This document shows positions 51,854-61,001 of a DNA stretch of 64,000 nt, piece after piece. Made by a program: the position numbers and the translations under genes. The stretch's first letter is position 1; every line of letters starts with the position of its first letter. Origin of the DNA: Catonella morbi ATCC 51271 (GTDB lineage Bacteria > Bacillota > Clostridia > Lachnospirales > Lachnospiraceae); contig NZ_KI535369.1 in the NCBI RefSeq assembly GCF_000160035.2, positions 187,733 through 251,732 on the forward strand. The letters are read 5' to 3'. The notes beneath the pieces were generated by a model. It ran no database searches. It had not been told where the DNA came from and was given only the letters and a program-made list of their open reading frames with translations.

Positions 51854-53395
51854 TTATTCATTATTGTTCCCTATTAGTTTAATATAAGCACTTGGGGAAT
51901 AACCGGTATTCTTTTTAAATAAAAGGCTGAAATATTGTGGATTATTCCCATATCCTACCATTTCTGCGACATACTGGATTTTGCCGGGGTTGATATTGGC
52001 TAATAATTCTTTTGCCTTTTTAATTCTAATTCCGGTTAAATAATTGGAGAATTTTTGACTGGTTTCTTTCAAAAATTTTTTGCTTACATAATCTTCATTC
52101 ATGTAAAGATAATTTTCTGCGATAGACTTTAATGACATCCCTGAGTCGGAGATGTGTTCTTCAACATAGTCCATTATCTTTAGGCTTAAAGTATCTATAA
52201 TTTCAGAGCAATGATAATCTGTAAAAATCTTTTTTAATTCTGAAGTAAGCAAATTTAGGGCATCTTCACAGGATTCTGATTTGCCTACTTTAATCATAAA
52301 CTCAGTGGCGGAAATAGAGCTGTATAGCATACTTTTTGAGGCAGAGTAAATAATAACTGAGGATATCAACTGCTTTAAAAGATTAATATCTGTAACAGAT
52401 GCAAGTATCTTTAATATAGAAGAATAAGCAATTTCAGCCTCTTCTTTATTATCATAAAATATCTTTACTGAGCAAACTTTGACATCTGATATAATATTCT
52501 TGTAATTGCATATAGTAGTTATTGAAGCACCATCAGAATAATAAATTATCTCATATCTGGTTATCTTGAAGAGCAGCTGATTTAATAAATCACTTAAGTT
52601 CTTGAAGCTGGTATGTTTAATAGTAACCTCTACTTTTTGATTAATAAAGGAAAGTTCCTGTAAAAAGGAAATGAGTTCGTCATAATTAGTCGTATAGGAG
52701 TTGAAAAAAAGTATTAATGTATTTTGTACGTAGATATAGCTAAATAAAATCCCCGGAGAATAATTTTGACGAAAACTCTCCAGCTTATTAATTGTTTCAT
52801 TTAAATAATCAATTTCCAAATAGTAAATATAAAAAATTTTATAGGGTGAATAGTTAAAGTCCAAAAACTTACTATATCTTTTATAGATAGATTGGTACAT
52901 TGCTTCCTTGTCAGTACAATCAGATACCAAACTATCATTTATAATATTAAGCAGATAATTACGATACATATTGGATAAAAGATGTTTTTTTTCTTCCTCA
53001 ATTTTTTCAAAGGCAGTCTGCTTGGAAATTTTCGCCAAAATTTCGTTAATACTACGAATAATTTGTTCTTCATTACAGGGTTTTAAAAGATAATGCCTGA
53101 CTCCATACTCCATAGCTGTTTTTGCATATTCGAATTCACCATACCCTGATAAAATAATAAACTGTGTTTTTTTATTGATTTCGTATATTTTTTGAATTAA
53201 CTCTAAACCTGTAAGCCCGGGCATTTTTATGTCAGTAAGAACGATATCAGGACTTTCATCTAAGATTATATTATAGGCTTCGAAACCATTTTGTGCCAGT
53301 CCGATTAAATGAATTCCCAGGCTATCCCAATCAATAAGTGTGGAAATAGTTTCTCTAATAATTCTTTCGTCATCTACAATTAGCAATTTTATCAT
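51854..53395 (-). CDS. YesN-type response regulator (second copy, AraC family)
   Basis: A 513-residue regulator. The receiver domain has the phosphorylation site D55 (DIVLTDIKMPG). A long central region (about 130-400) of unknown fold is followed by a C-terminal AraC HTH pair (about 405-510; SLKSIAENYLYMNEDYVSKK and IQYVAEMVGYGNNPQYFSLL). It overlaps the sensor kinase gene by 4 nt (ATGA). It probably activates the divergent ABC transporter operon through the CGGTTTTTT repeats at 55277-55305. Confidence 0.92.
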   Translation of the reverse strand: MIKLLIVDDERIIRETISTLIDWDSLGIHLIGLAQNGFEAYNIILDESPDIVLTDIKMPGLTGLELIQKIYEINKKTQFIILSGYGEFEYAKTAMEYGVRHYLLKPCNEEQIIRSINEILAKISKQTAFEKIEEEKKHLLSNMYRNYLLNIINDSLVSDCTDKEAMYQSIYKRYSKFLDFNYSPYKIFYIYYLEIDYLNETINKLESFRQNYSPGILFSYIYVQNTLILFFNSYTTNYDELISFLQELSFINQKVEVTIKHTSFKNLSDLLNQLLFKITRYEIIYYSDGASITTICNYKNIISDVKVCSVKIFYDNKEEAEIAYSSILKILASVTDINLLKQLISSVIIYSASKSMLYSSISATEFMIKVGKSESCEDALNLLTSELKKIFTDYHCSEIIDTLSLKIMDYVEEHISDSGMSLKSIAENYLYMNEDYVSKKFLKETSQKFSNYLTGIRIKKAKELLANINPGKIQYVAEMVGYGNNPQYFSLLFKKNTGYSPSAYIKLIGNNNE

Positions 53396-55152
53396 AATAG
53401 CCTCCTTGGAATAGTTATTTGGGCAACTGCATGGCTTTCGTCCGGATTGTATAGTTCCAGACCATAATTCACTCCAAATATAAGTTGTAAACGCTTATGA
53501 ATATTCAGTAAACCAATTCCAAACCCATGAGGTTTAATTTCACTATTTTGAAGTTTTTTAAGCAAGTTTTCTTCAAATTGCGAATCATTGTTTGTTACCC
53601 GTATATATACAGTGTTTTCACGGATTTCCGTAGTGACAGCAATACAACAGGTATCTATAAATTCTTCTAAAACATAGTTAATAGCGTTTTCTACCAAAGG
53701 TTGTATTGTAAGCTGGGGCAGTTCTATCTGTAAAAGATTTTCGTCAACATTTTCTGTATAGAATAATCGCTCTTCAAAGCGGATTTTCTGAATTGTAATA
53801 TAATTTCGAACGATTTGTAATTCATGCTCTAATGTTGTTGTAGTCTCTTTTTGACTAAGAGTAATGCGAAGTAGAGCCCCCAAAGCTTCTACCATGGATG
53901 ATATATCTTTTTCGCCGATAGCCTTCGCCCGCCAATTGATGGTTTCAAGTGTATTATATAAAAAGTGTGGGTTGATTTTATTTTCCAGAGATTTAATTTG
54001 GGCATCTTTTGCTAGTATTTCATTTACATAATTTTCTTCAATCAGTTGTTGTATTTTTAATACCATTTTATCAAACTGATTATGCAGAATTCCGATTTCA
54101 TCTTTTCGGTTATCATAAATATGATTATTTGTAGGTACAAGATTTTCGTTTTTACCGAATTTATCCATTTTGGACAGTAAGCCATGAAAATGCATGGTAA
54201 TGGAATTTATTATTAAATTGGAAAAGATGAGAGAAATAATAACAATGGCTAGGACAACCAAAAGTGACAAAATTCTCGAAACATTTAGGGTATAAGCAAT
54301 ATTACTATAGGGTATGAGACAGATATATTTCCAATTCATATTTGCAAAAGTTCCACGAATACAGAAAAATTCCTCTCTGTCACATTTTAATACATCATAC
54401 TCCTTTGTCAGGCTATTATTTATATAAGTTGCAGAACCTTCAGTTAGTTCATCAGAATGAAAAATAATATCATTGTCATTATATATTATATACTGAACTG
54501 ATGGTGATAGTAATACAGAACGGGTAGAGGTGCTAACCAGTTTTTCTAAATCAACCTTGACTACTAATGTTCCTAAAGTTTCATAATTCATTTTGTTTAC
54601 TCGTCTGCAATCTCTACCCAAAAATAATCCCTGTTCATTGCAATAATCGGTAACCCAACAAGGATAACCTTCTTTTTGATTAGATTTTTTTATTATATCC
54701 TGTAAAATCCAATCAGGTGTAGAATGGCTTTGCGTCTCATTACTGTGCGTTACATAGTTGGAATTATAGAGGTTAATATAACTTATTGAGTTTATTCGAT
54801 TATTCTGATAATAATCAAATAATAAATAATCTAAAGTGCTTTTTGTGTTATGAAGATGTATTGGATTTGTGTCATCGGTAAGTGATATAAGGTTTTTTCT
54901 GATATCTTTGTTAGAAATGATTGTACTTGACATAGCTTCAATATTAGAAAGCTTTGTAGATATATCTTGTGCGCTATAGGAAAGAGAGCCGGCTAAAGCT
55001 TTGTAAAGCAATCTATTATTAGAAACAGAAATAATTTGTACACTTACATAAGAAGCTGCAGTTGTTAAAATTATGATGCTAAAAATTAATGACATAATTT
55101 TAGTTTTTAACGAGTAATTATTTAAATGTTTCTTTATATTAGAAAGTTTCAC
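53392..55152 (-). CDS. YesM-type sensor histidine kinase (second copy)
   Basis: A kinase of about 586 residues: TM1 near 20-42, an extracellular sensor domain, TM2 near 290-315, HAMP, the His box ENKINPHFLYNTLETINW and ATPase motifs (PLVENAINYVLEEF; GFGIGLLNIHKRL). The GTG at 55150-55152 is chosen, with AAGGAG about 8 nt upstream; a longer frame begins at TTG 55179 before that site. It is divergent from the substrate-binding protein gene at 55418 and probably senses the sugar or sugar-loaded binding protein. Confidence 0.9.
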   Translation of the reverse strand: MKLSNIKKHLNNYSLKTKIMSLIFSIIILTTAASYVSVQIISVSNNRLLYKALAGSLSYSAQDISTKLSNIEAMSSTIISNKDIRKNLISLTDDTNPIHLHNTKSTLDYLLFDYYQNNRINSISYINLYNSNYVTHSNETQSHSTPDWILQDIIKKSNQKEGYPCWVTDYCNEQGLFLGRDCRRVNKMNYETLGTLVVKVDLEKLVSTSTRSVLLSPSVQYIIYNDNDIIFHSDELTEGSATYINNSLTKEYDVLKCDREEFFCIRGTFANMNWKYICLIPYSNIAYTLNVSRILSLLVVLAIVIISLIFSNLIINSITMHFHGLLSKMDKFGKNENLVPTNNHIYDNRKDEIGILHNQFDKMVLKIQQLIEENYVNEILAKDAQIKSLENKINPHFLYNTLETINWRAKAIGEKDISSMVEALGALLRITLSQKETTTTLEHELQIVRNYITIQKIRFEERLFYTENVDENLLQIELPQLTIQPLVENAINYVLEEFIDTCCIAVTTEIRENTVYIRVTNNDSQFEENLLKKLQNSEIKPHGFGIGLLNIHKRLQLIFGVNYGLELYNPDESHAVAQITIPRRLL

Positions 55153-55276
55153 AATATATTCTCCTTCCCTTAAGGACAAAATACAAATTATTTGCTTAAT
55201 GTTATAAATTTAGCACATAATTTAGATTAAATTATAACAAATTTAATCTAAAAGACAAGCAATAGATGTATAAGGA

Positions 55277-55305
55277 CGGTTTTTTGCTCAAATAGTCGGT
55301 TTTTT
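55277..55305 (+). promoter_or_regulatory. Tandem CGGTTTTTT boxes upstream of the ABC operon
   Basis: CGGTTTTTT occurs at 55277-55285 and 55297-55305, 20 bp apart (about two helical turns), both in the same orientation. Direct repeats with this spacing are typical of AraC-type activator sites. They lie 113 to 141 bp before the binding-protein start codon and between the divergent regulator and transporter operons. Confidence 0.55.
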
Positions 55306-55417
55306 ATTATATCATATCGGAATATTGAATTTTATTAAGTTGTTAAATGATATAAAATAAAACTATAGATTGTCAGCAAAGTTTGCTAAACAATAATATA
55401 AAATGAGGAGGTTTGCT

Positions 55418-56515
55418 ATGAAAAAGTTATTTGCGGTAATTTCTTGTATAGTATTATCAGTATCTCTTTTAGCCGGTTGTGGATCGAATGATACTAAAAA
55501 TACTAAGACATCGGGTAGTACAGGAACTAATGGGACAGAGTCTAAATCTAATGTAACATCCGGAACCAACAGTACAAAAACAGCTTCAAGCACTTCTGCA
55601 GATCCTGCGGACTATAAAGTGGTAATGATTGTAAAACAAAGTGACTCTTGGTTTGATGATATGTCTACAGGCGTAGAGCAATTAAAAAAAGATACAGGAT
55701 TAAATGTATCTGTACAGGTGCCTGAAACCGGAGATGCAGCAAGTCAAATTTCTATTATGGAAAATTTGATAGCTCAAGGTGTGAATGCAATTTGTGTTGT
55801 GCCGAATGATCCGGAAGCATTAATACCAACAATAGAAAAGGCCCGTAAAGCGGGTATTGTAGTTGTAACACATGAAGCTCCGGGAATTGCAGCTAATGTT
55901 GACCTTGATGTTGAGGCATTTGTCAATGAAGAATTCGGCAAATTATTTGGGGAAAACTTAGCGAAAGCAATGGGCGGCAAAGGTGAATTTGTTGGATTTG
56001 TTGGCGGACTCACTATGGAGACTCATATGAAGTGGTACAATGCAGCTATTGCATATATATCCGAGAAGTATCCTGAAATGAAATGTTTAACGAAAGAACC
56101 TTATGAAGACGGCAATAGTGTAGATGGTGCATATAATAAAACTTTAGAGATATTAAAAGCTTATCCGGATATTAAAGGATTTTTTGATTGTTCAGCACAT
56201 GGTGGAGGTATTTGTCAAGCTCTTCAAGAAAAAGGAAAAGCCGGGGATATAAAGGTTGTATCATTGGCACTCCCATCAATGTCAGCAACTTACTTAAAAG
56301 ATGGCTCTATGTCACACGGACAGGCTTGGAGACCGGCAGATGCCGGGTACGCAACCTGCTATGCAGCATACTTACTTGCATCAGGTCAGGGTGTAAGTAC
56401 GGGAACAGATTTAAAAATCACCGGATATGATAATATAAAGGTGGATGGAAATATTGCCTATGGGAATGCTCCATTAGAATTTACGGCGGATAATATTGAC
56501 GATTATGGATTCTAA
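55418..56515 (+). CDS. Sugar-binding lipoprotein, type 1 periplasmic-binding fold (ribose/rhamnose/AI-2 group)
   Basis: A 365-residue lipoprotein. The signal ends in LLAG-C with Cys21, then a Thr/Ser/Asn linker (about 22-65) and a PF13407-type domain (QVPETGDAASQISIMENLIA; AICVVPNDPEALIP; GFVGGLTMETHMKWY). This group includes RbsB, RhaS and LsrB. The ATG at 55418 is chosen, with GAGGAGG about 9 nt upstream; the longer frame begins inside that site. It opens an ABC operon with one fused ATPase and two permeases. Confidence 0.92.
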   Translation: MKKLFAVISCIVLSVSLLAGCGSNDTKNTKTSGSTGTNGTESKSNVTSGTNSTKTASSTSADPADYKVVMIVKQSDSWFDDMSTGVEQLKKDTGLNVSVQVPETGDAASQISIMENLIAQGVNAICVVPNDPEALIPTIEKARKAGIVVVTHEAPGIAANVDLDVEAFVNEEFGKLFGENLAKAMGGKGEFVGFVGGLTMETHMKWYNAAIAYISEKYPEMKCLTKEPYEDGNSVDGAYNKTLEILKAYPDIKGFFDCSAHGGGICQALQEKGKAGDIKVVSLALPSMSATYLKDGSMSHGQAWRPADAGYATCYAAYLLASGQGVSTGTDLKITGYDNIKVDGNIAYGNAPLEFTADNIDDYGF

Positions 56516-56527
56516 GTAAAAATAACA

Positions 56528-56567
56528 ATGAGGTGAGGATACCGTGTTTACGACATCCTCACCTCAT
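56528..56567 (+). promoter_or_regulatory. Stem-loop between binding-protein and ATPase genes
   Basis: ATGAGGTGAGGAT (56528-56540) and ATCCTCACCTCAT (56555-56567) are perfect 13-bp arms. No T-run follows, so it is more likely an mRNA-stabilising or processing hairpin than a full terminator. It would keep binding-protein mRNA in excess. Confidence 0.65.
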
Positions 56568-56591
56568 ATAATTAAAGGCTGGAGGTAGTAT

Positions 56592-58094
56592 ATGGAAGCA
56601 ATTTTAGCTGTCCGTAACTTAAATAAATCTTTTACCGGAGTTCAAGCATTAAAAAATATTGATGTTTTAATAAAACCCGGTGAAATACATTGTCTGGCAG
56701 GAGAGAATGGATGCGGAAAATCCACTCTGATTAAGTGTATATCGGGTGTATATGTTCCGGACTCAGGAGAGGTTATCTTAAATGGGCATACCTACTCTTC
56801 TTTAACTCCAATACAAGCAATGAAAGAAGGGGTACAGGTAATTTATCAGGATTTGTCCTTGTTTAGCCATATGACAATTGCTGAAAATATAGCGATAGGT
56901 AAACTACGGTTTGAAAATAGAAAAGTAGTAAACTGGAAAGAGATTAAAGAAATTGCAGAAAAGCAGTTAAAAAAAATTGGAGTAACAATAGATCTAAATC
57001 AGACTGTGGAAGAAACTTCTTTAGCAAATCGTCAGATCACAGCAATATGTAGAGCATTAGCCCAAGATGCTAAGATTTTGTTTATGGATGAGCCTACAAC
57101 AGCGTTGACAAAAAAAGAAGTTTCACACTTATTAAATGTAATTTTGGAATTAAAGAAAAAAGGATTAGCTATTGTTTTCATCAGTCATAAACTTGACGAA
57201 GTTTTTTCTGTAGCTGATATAATCAGTATTTTTAGAAATGGTAATAAAATAGGTGATTTTAAGAAGGAAGAGCTTGATGAAAAAAAATTGTCTTTTTATA
57301 TGACAGGACGAGAAGTTGAATATCCCAGATATAACAGAAAATGTAAGAATAATACACCGGTTTTAGAGATAAGCCACCTAACGAGGCAGAATCAATATGA
57401 TGATATAAACCTAACAGTCAGACCGGGAGACATTATTGGATTAACAGGTTTGTTGGGCTCAGGCAGAACAGAACTTGCAATGTCTTTATTTGGGCTAAAT
57501 CCTACACAGTCAGGCATTATAAAGATAGATGGAAAAGAAGTTAAAATATCATCGCCTATGATAGCAAAGCAATATGGAATAGCTTTGTTACCGGAGGATA
57601 GGTTTACACAAGGGCTTTTCATAGAAAAGAAAATAAAAGAAAATATAACCTCAGCAATCTTAGATAAAATTTTAAGTAATAAAATGTTAGATAAAAAGAA
57701 AGAGGATATTATTGCGCAAAAGTATGTAGAAGAATTGAAAGTAAGAACACCATCCATCAATACGATTGTAAAAACCTTGTCCGGCGGAAACCAACAGAAG
57801 GTAGTAATAGGAAAGTGGATTGCCAATACACCCAGAATATTTATAATGGATACGCCTACTGTGGGAATTGATATCGGGTCAAAAGCAGAAATTTATGAGC
57901 AAATACACAAATTTGCGGATGAGGGGATGGCTATTATTCTTATTTCAGATGAAGTACCTGAAATACTAGCAAATTGCAACAGAGTCATGATTATGTCAGG
58001 AGGAAGATGTGTAAAAATTCTTGAAGAAGAGTTGAAGCTGCCCGGAGCTGAAAAGATGATTGCAGAACTTATTAGTGAAGAAGTATTAACATAG
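56592..58094 (+). CDS. Sugar ABC transporter ATPase, two-domain RbsA/MglA type
   Basis: A 500-residue protein with two nucleotide-binding halves. The first has Walker A GENGCGKST (about 38-46) and MDEPTTAL. The second has the degenerate Walker A GLLGSGRTE (about 290) usual for this class, and LSGGNQQKVVIGKW. The signature of the first half is also changed (LANRQITAICRAL). It energises the two permeases encoded next. GGAGG precedes the ATG. Confidence 0.95.
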   Translation: MEAILAVRNLNKSFTGVQALKNIDVLIKPGEIHCLAGENGCGKSTLIKCISGVYVPDSGEVILNGHTYSSLTPIQAMKEGVQVIYQDLSLFSHMTIAENIAIGKLRFENRKVVNWKEIKEIAEKQLKKIGVTIDLNQTVEETSLANRQITAICRALAQDAKILFMDEPTTALTKKEVSHLLNVILELKKKGLAIVFISHKLDEVFSVADIISIFRNGNKIGDFKKEELDEKKLSFYMTGREVEYPRYNRKCKNNTPVLEISHLTRQNQYDDINLTVRPGDIIGLTGLLGSGRTELAMSLFGLNPTQSGIIKIDGKEVKISSPMIAKQYGIALLPEDRFTQGLFIEKKIKENITSAILDKILSNKMLDKKKEDIIAQKYVEELKVRTPSINTIVKTLSGGNQQKVVIGKWIANTPRIFIMDTPTVGIDIGSKAEIYEQIHKFADEGMAIILISDEVPEILANCNRVMIMSGGRCVKILEEELKLPGAEKMIAELISEEVLT

Positions 58095-58106
58095 AGAGGT
58101 GATTTA

Positions 58107-59108
58107 ATGAAGACAAAAAAAATAGATCAGTACCAGAAAATTTTAATTATTATTATTGTTGCGTACAGTATTTTTGTCGGAGTTATGAATCCTGCGTTTT
58201 TAAGCTTAGGGACTTTATTTGATATAATCAGAACTTCGTCAACGACAATGATTGTTGTAATTGGTTTATTGCTTATTATGATTTCCGGCGGTATTGATGT
58301 TTCTTTTATGGCTATTGCTTTATTTGGAAGCTATACCGGTATAAATATTATGATTGCTTTAGGAATAGATAATTTATTGTTTGCCTTTCTTATTTCTATG
58401 ACAGTAGGCTGTATGCTTGGATTGGTAAATGCCGTTCTTATAAATTGGTTAAAGCTACCACCTTTTATTATAACTTTGGGTACACAGAATTTATTTCACG
58501 GTATTATGACTACTTTTATAGGAGATAAATCATTTGGTGCGGGTGTACTCCCATCTTGTTTGCATGAATTCGGACAGGCAACTATTTTAGACATCAATGC
58601 ATCAAGCGGAAAAATCGGTCTTACAGTCTCATTTATTCCGGTGATTATTGTAGGAATTGTAAGTTGGTTTATATTATATAAGACAATGACCGGAAGAGGA
58701 ATTGTAGCAATAGGAAATAGTGAAGAATCCGCAAGAAGAGCAGGATTTAATCCGGCGCGAATTCGTTTGTTTGTATACGGATATTCGGGAGTGTTAGCAG
58801 GTATTATGGGAATTGTCTATGTGTCACAGGTAAATGCGCTGTATCCGAATAAATTGGTGGGTGACGAATTGATGATTGTGGCAGCGGCAGTAATCGGAGG
58901 TACCAAGATTACAGGAGGGTTAGGTAAAATATTTGGAGCTGTACTGGGAGTTGTAATTATTTATCTTTTAAATTCAACCTTAATCCTTATAGGGTTATCA
59001 TCTTCATGGAACAACTTATTTGTAGGAGCCATATTGGTTATATCCATTGCCGTAAGCTCTTATCAGGAAAGAATTAGAAATAGAAAAAATCTGATATTTA
59101 CAGAGTAA
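58107..59108 (+). CDS. Sugar ABC transporter permease, RbsC type
   Basis: A 333-residue membrane protein with about eight to ten helices and the BPD_transp_2 family pattern (ISGGIDVSFMAIALFGSYTG near 62-81; GVLAGIMGIVYVSQVN; VIGGTKITGGLGKIFGAVLG). It starts 12 nt after the ATPase gene and is followed by a second related permease, so the channel is probably a heterodimer. Confidence 0.93.
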   Translation: MKTKKIDQYQKILIIIIVAYSIFVGVMNPAFLSLGTLFDIIRTSSTTMIVVIGLLLIMISGGIDVSFMAIALFGSYTGINIMIALGIDNLLFAFLISMTVGCMLGLVNAVLINWLKLPPFIITLGTQNLFHGIMTTFIGDKSFGAGVLPSCLHEFGQATILDINASSGKIGLTVSFIPVIIVGIVSWFILYKTMTGRGIVAIGNSEESARRAGFNPARIRLFVYGYSGVLAGIMGIVYVSQVNALYPNKLVGDELMIVAAAVIGGTKITGGLGKIFGAVLGVVIIYLLNSTLILIGLSSSWNNLFVGAILVISIAVSSYQERIRNRKNLIFTE

Positions 59109-59129
59109 ATATTCGGCAGGGAGGCAAAA

Positions 59130-60128
59130 ATGGGAAAAATAAAAAGAGTTATTTGGGATGATATAAATTTTACAATACTGATAGGAATAACAATACTTAC
59201 CTTGGTATTGTCAGGGATTTTTCTTGGAAATACCATGTTTTCTATAGCTAATATACAAGCAATGGCTTTTCAAATTCCGGAGTTTGGCTTTTTTTGCCTT
59301 GCAATGATGCTTTCTAACTTAATCGGGGGGATTGATTTGTCGATTATAGCAGGGGCTAATACAGTAGCAATTTTTACGGCCTATGTACTTAATGGGAAGT
59401 GGTCATTTGGAACAACAGGAACAGCACAAATATTGATAGCACTATTTGTTGCGTTTGCCACAAGCATTTTATTCGGATTATTTAACGGCTTGTTGATTTC
59501 TAAAACTTCTGCACCTTCTTTGATTGCCACACTTGGAACAATGACGTTATTTAGGGGGATTGGAATGGCCTTGACAGGTGGTTCAAGTGTAGGAGACATT
59601 ACTCCTGCTTTTGCTACTTTAGGGGAAGCAAAGTTATTTAATATACCGATAATATTCTGGCTATTTTTAATTATTTCTCTGCTTCTTGGAATTATAATGG
59701 ATTATACGAGTTTTGGAAGAAAGCTGTATTTATATGGTGAGAATCCTATTGCGTCAAGATTTAGCGCTATTCCTAATGAGAAAATGTGCAGAGGAGTATT
59801 TATGCTGACCGGTTTTTTTGCAGGAATTGCAGGTATTATTATTTTAAGTAGAGTAAATTCTGCAAAAGTGGGGTATGGTGATTCTTATTTGCTACAGACA
59901 ATGATTGTATGTGTAATAGGAGGTATTCATCCTGCCGGGGGAAAAGGAAAAGTAAAAGGTGTAATGATTGCAATTATTTTAATGCAGATTATGTCGAGTG
60001 CTTTTACCATTATGTCACTGTCGCCATATACTAAAAAATTGATATGGGGCTCTATGCTTATTATAGTATTAGGTATGAACTATTTCATAGGCAGATTTTC
60101 AATTAAAAAATATTTAAAAGCTTCGTGA
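59130..60128 (+). CDS. Sugar ABC transporter permease, RbsC type (second)
   Basis: A 332-residue permease with the same family signatures (LIGGIDLSIIAGANTVAIFT; FFAGIAGIIILSRVNSAKVG; VIGGIHPAGGKGKVKGVMIA). The two permeases and the single two-domain ATPase fit the rhamnose/AI-2/autoinducer-like class, where two different permeases are used. GGGAGG lies 8 nt upstream. Confidence 0.93.
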   Translation: MGKIKRVIWDDINFTILIGITILTLVLSGIFLGNTMFSIANIQAMAFQIPEFGFFCLAMMLSNLIGGIDLSIIAGANTVAIFTAYVLNGKWSFGTTGTAQILIALFVAFATSILFGLFNGLLISKTSAPSLIATLGTMTLFRGIGMALTGGSSVGDITPAFATLGEAKLFNIPIIFWLFLIISLLLGIIMDYTSFGRKLYLYGENPIASRFSAIPNEKMCRGVFMLTGFFAGIAGIIILSRVNSAKVGYGDSYLLQTMIVCVIGGIHPAGGKGKVKGVMIAIILMQIMSSAFTIMSLSPYTKKLIWGSMLIIVLGMNYFIGRFSIKKYLKAS

Positions 60129-60185
60129 TATAGCGTTCTTATGCAACTAAATATTAACAATAAGATAGGTATGGGAGAAATTTTT

Positions 60186-60737
60186 ATGAAAGATATAGCA
60201 AAGAAAATATTAAGTGAACTTTCCGATGTTTTTGAAAGGGTAGATGAGACACAAGTAAAAGTATTTATGGAAGAAATATTAAAAGCAAAAAAAATTATTT
60301 TAATCGGGGTAGGACGAGAAGGGCTTTCAACGAAATCTTTTACTATGCGTCTTATGCATTTAGGACTTAATGTACATTGGATTTGGGATGAAACAACTCC
60401 TTCATTAGGAAAAGGGGATTTATTAATTGCGACATCAGGATGTGGAGAGATTGGACATATTCACTACGTAGTTGAAAAAGCTAAAAAAAATGGAGCCAGA
60501 GTGGCATTAGTTACCGGTGATCCATATAAAAAGACCGTACCTCTGGCAGATACAGTGCTTTTCGTTCCGGCCTCTGTCTACCTTGGCACTGCGGATGTGG
60601 TTACATCTATCCAGCCAATGGGGAATCTATTTGAGCAAAGCATATGGATTTTGTTTGATATAATTATAATGGAGCTGACAAAAAAAATAAATATTTCAAA
60701 GTCGGAAATGGAAAAGAACCACAGGAATTTAGAATAA
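60186..60737 (+). CDS. SIS-domain protein, 6-phospho-3-hexuloisomerase-like
   Basis: A 183-residue SIS-fold protein. KIILIGVGREGLSTKSFTMR (about 36-55) and the phosphosugar loop ATSGCGEIGHIHYVVEKAKK (about 90-109) match the HxlB/PHI group, which interconverts hexulose 6-phosphate and fructose 6-phosphate. No hexulose-phosphate synthase is encoded nearby, so the substrate is probably another ketose or ketohexose phosphate derived from the imported sugar. The ATG at 60186 is chosen for its GGGAGA site; a longer frame to 60141 has none. Confidence 0.8.
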   Translation: MKDIAKKILSELSDVFERVDETQVKVFMEEILKAKKIILIGVGREGLSTKSFTMRLMHLGLNVHWIWDETTPSLGKGDLLIATSGCGEIGHIHYVVEKAKKNGARVALVTGDPYKKTVPLADTVLFVPASVYLGTADVVTSIQPMGNLFEQSIWILFDIIIMELTKKINISKSEMEKNHRNLE

Positions 60738-60750
60738 TTTATAAAAAGAG

Positions 60751-60788
60751 TAAACCCACTGTAGAGATATTATTTTACAGCGGGTTTA
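60751..60788 (+). terminator. Terminator-like hairpin after the ABC operon
   Basis: TAAACCC and CTGTA pair with TACAG and GGGTTTA, with one unpaired base on each side, around a 12-nt loop. The following sequence is not T-rich, so efficiency is uncertain. The rest of the 264-bp gap to the next gene shows no gene. Confidence 0.6.
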
Positions 60789-61001
60789 AATATGAACAGT
60801 CTTGTTTCATAACTACCTAAACTAATTATTATTATTTTTCATAGCAAAATCGCCAGAAAAAGCCTTACAGCACCACTAAACACGCATGGATTATAGTCTA
60901 TCAGTTTTAAGCCTATATTTTAATATTTAAACCTGATATCATATGGTCATAAAGAAAATTAAATCAAGCCAATAGTATCTTACACAAAGGAGACATTTAC
61001 T

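Noticed and set aside
60186-60737. Ribulose-monophosphate formaldehyde pathway
   Set aside because: No hexulose-phosphate synthase (HxlA) is encoded nearby, so the isomerase-like gene alone does not support it.
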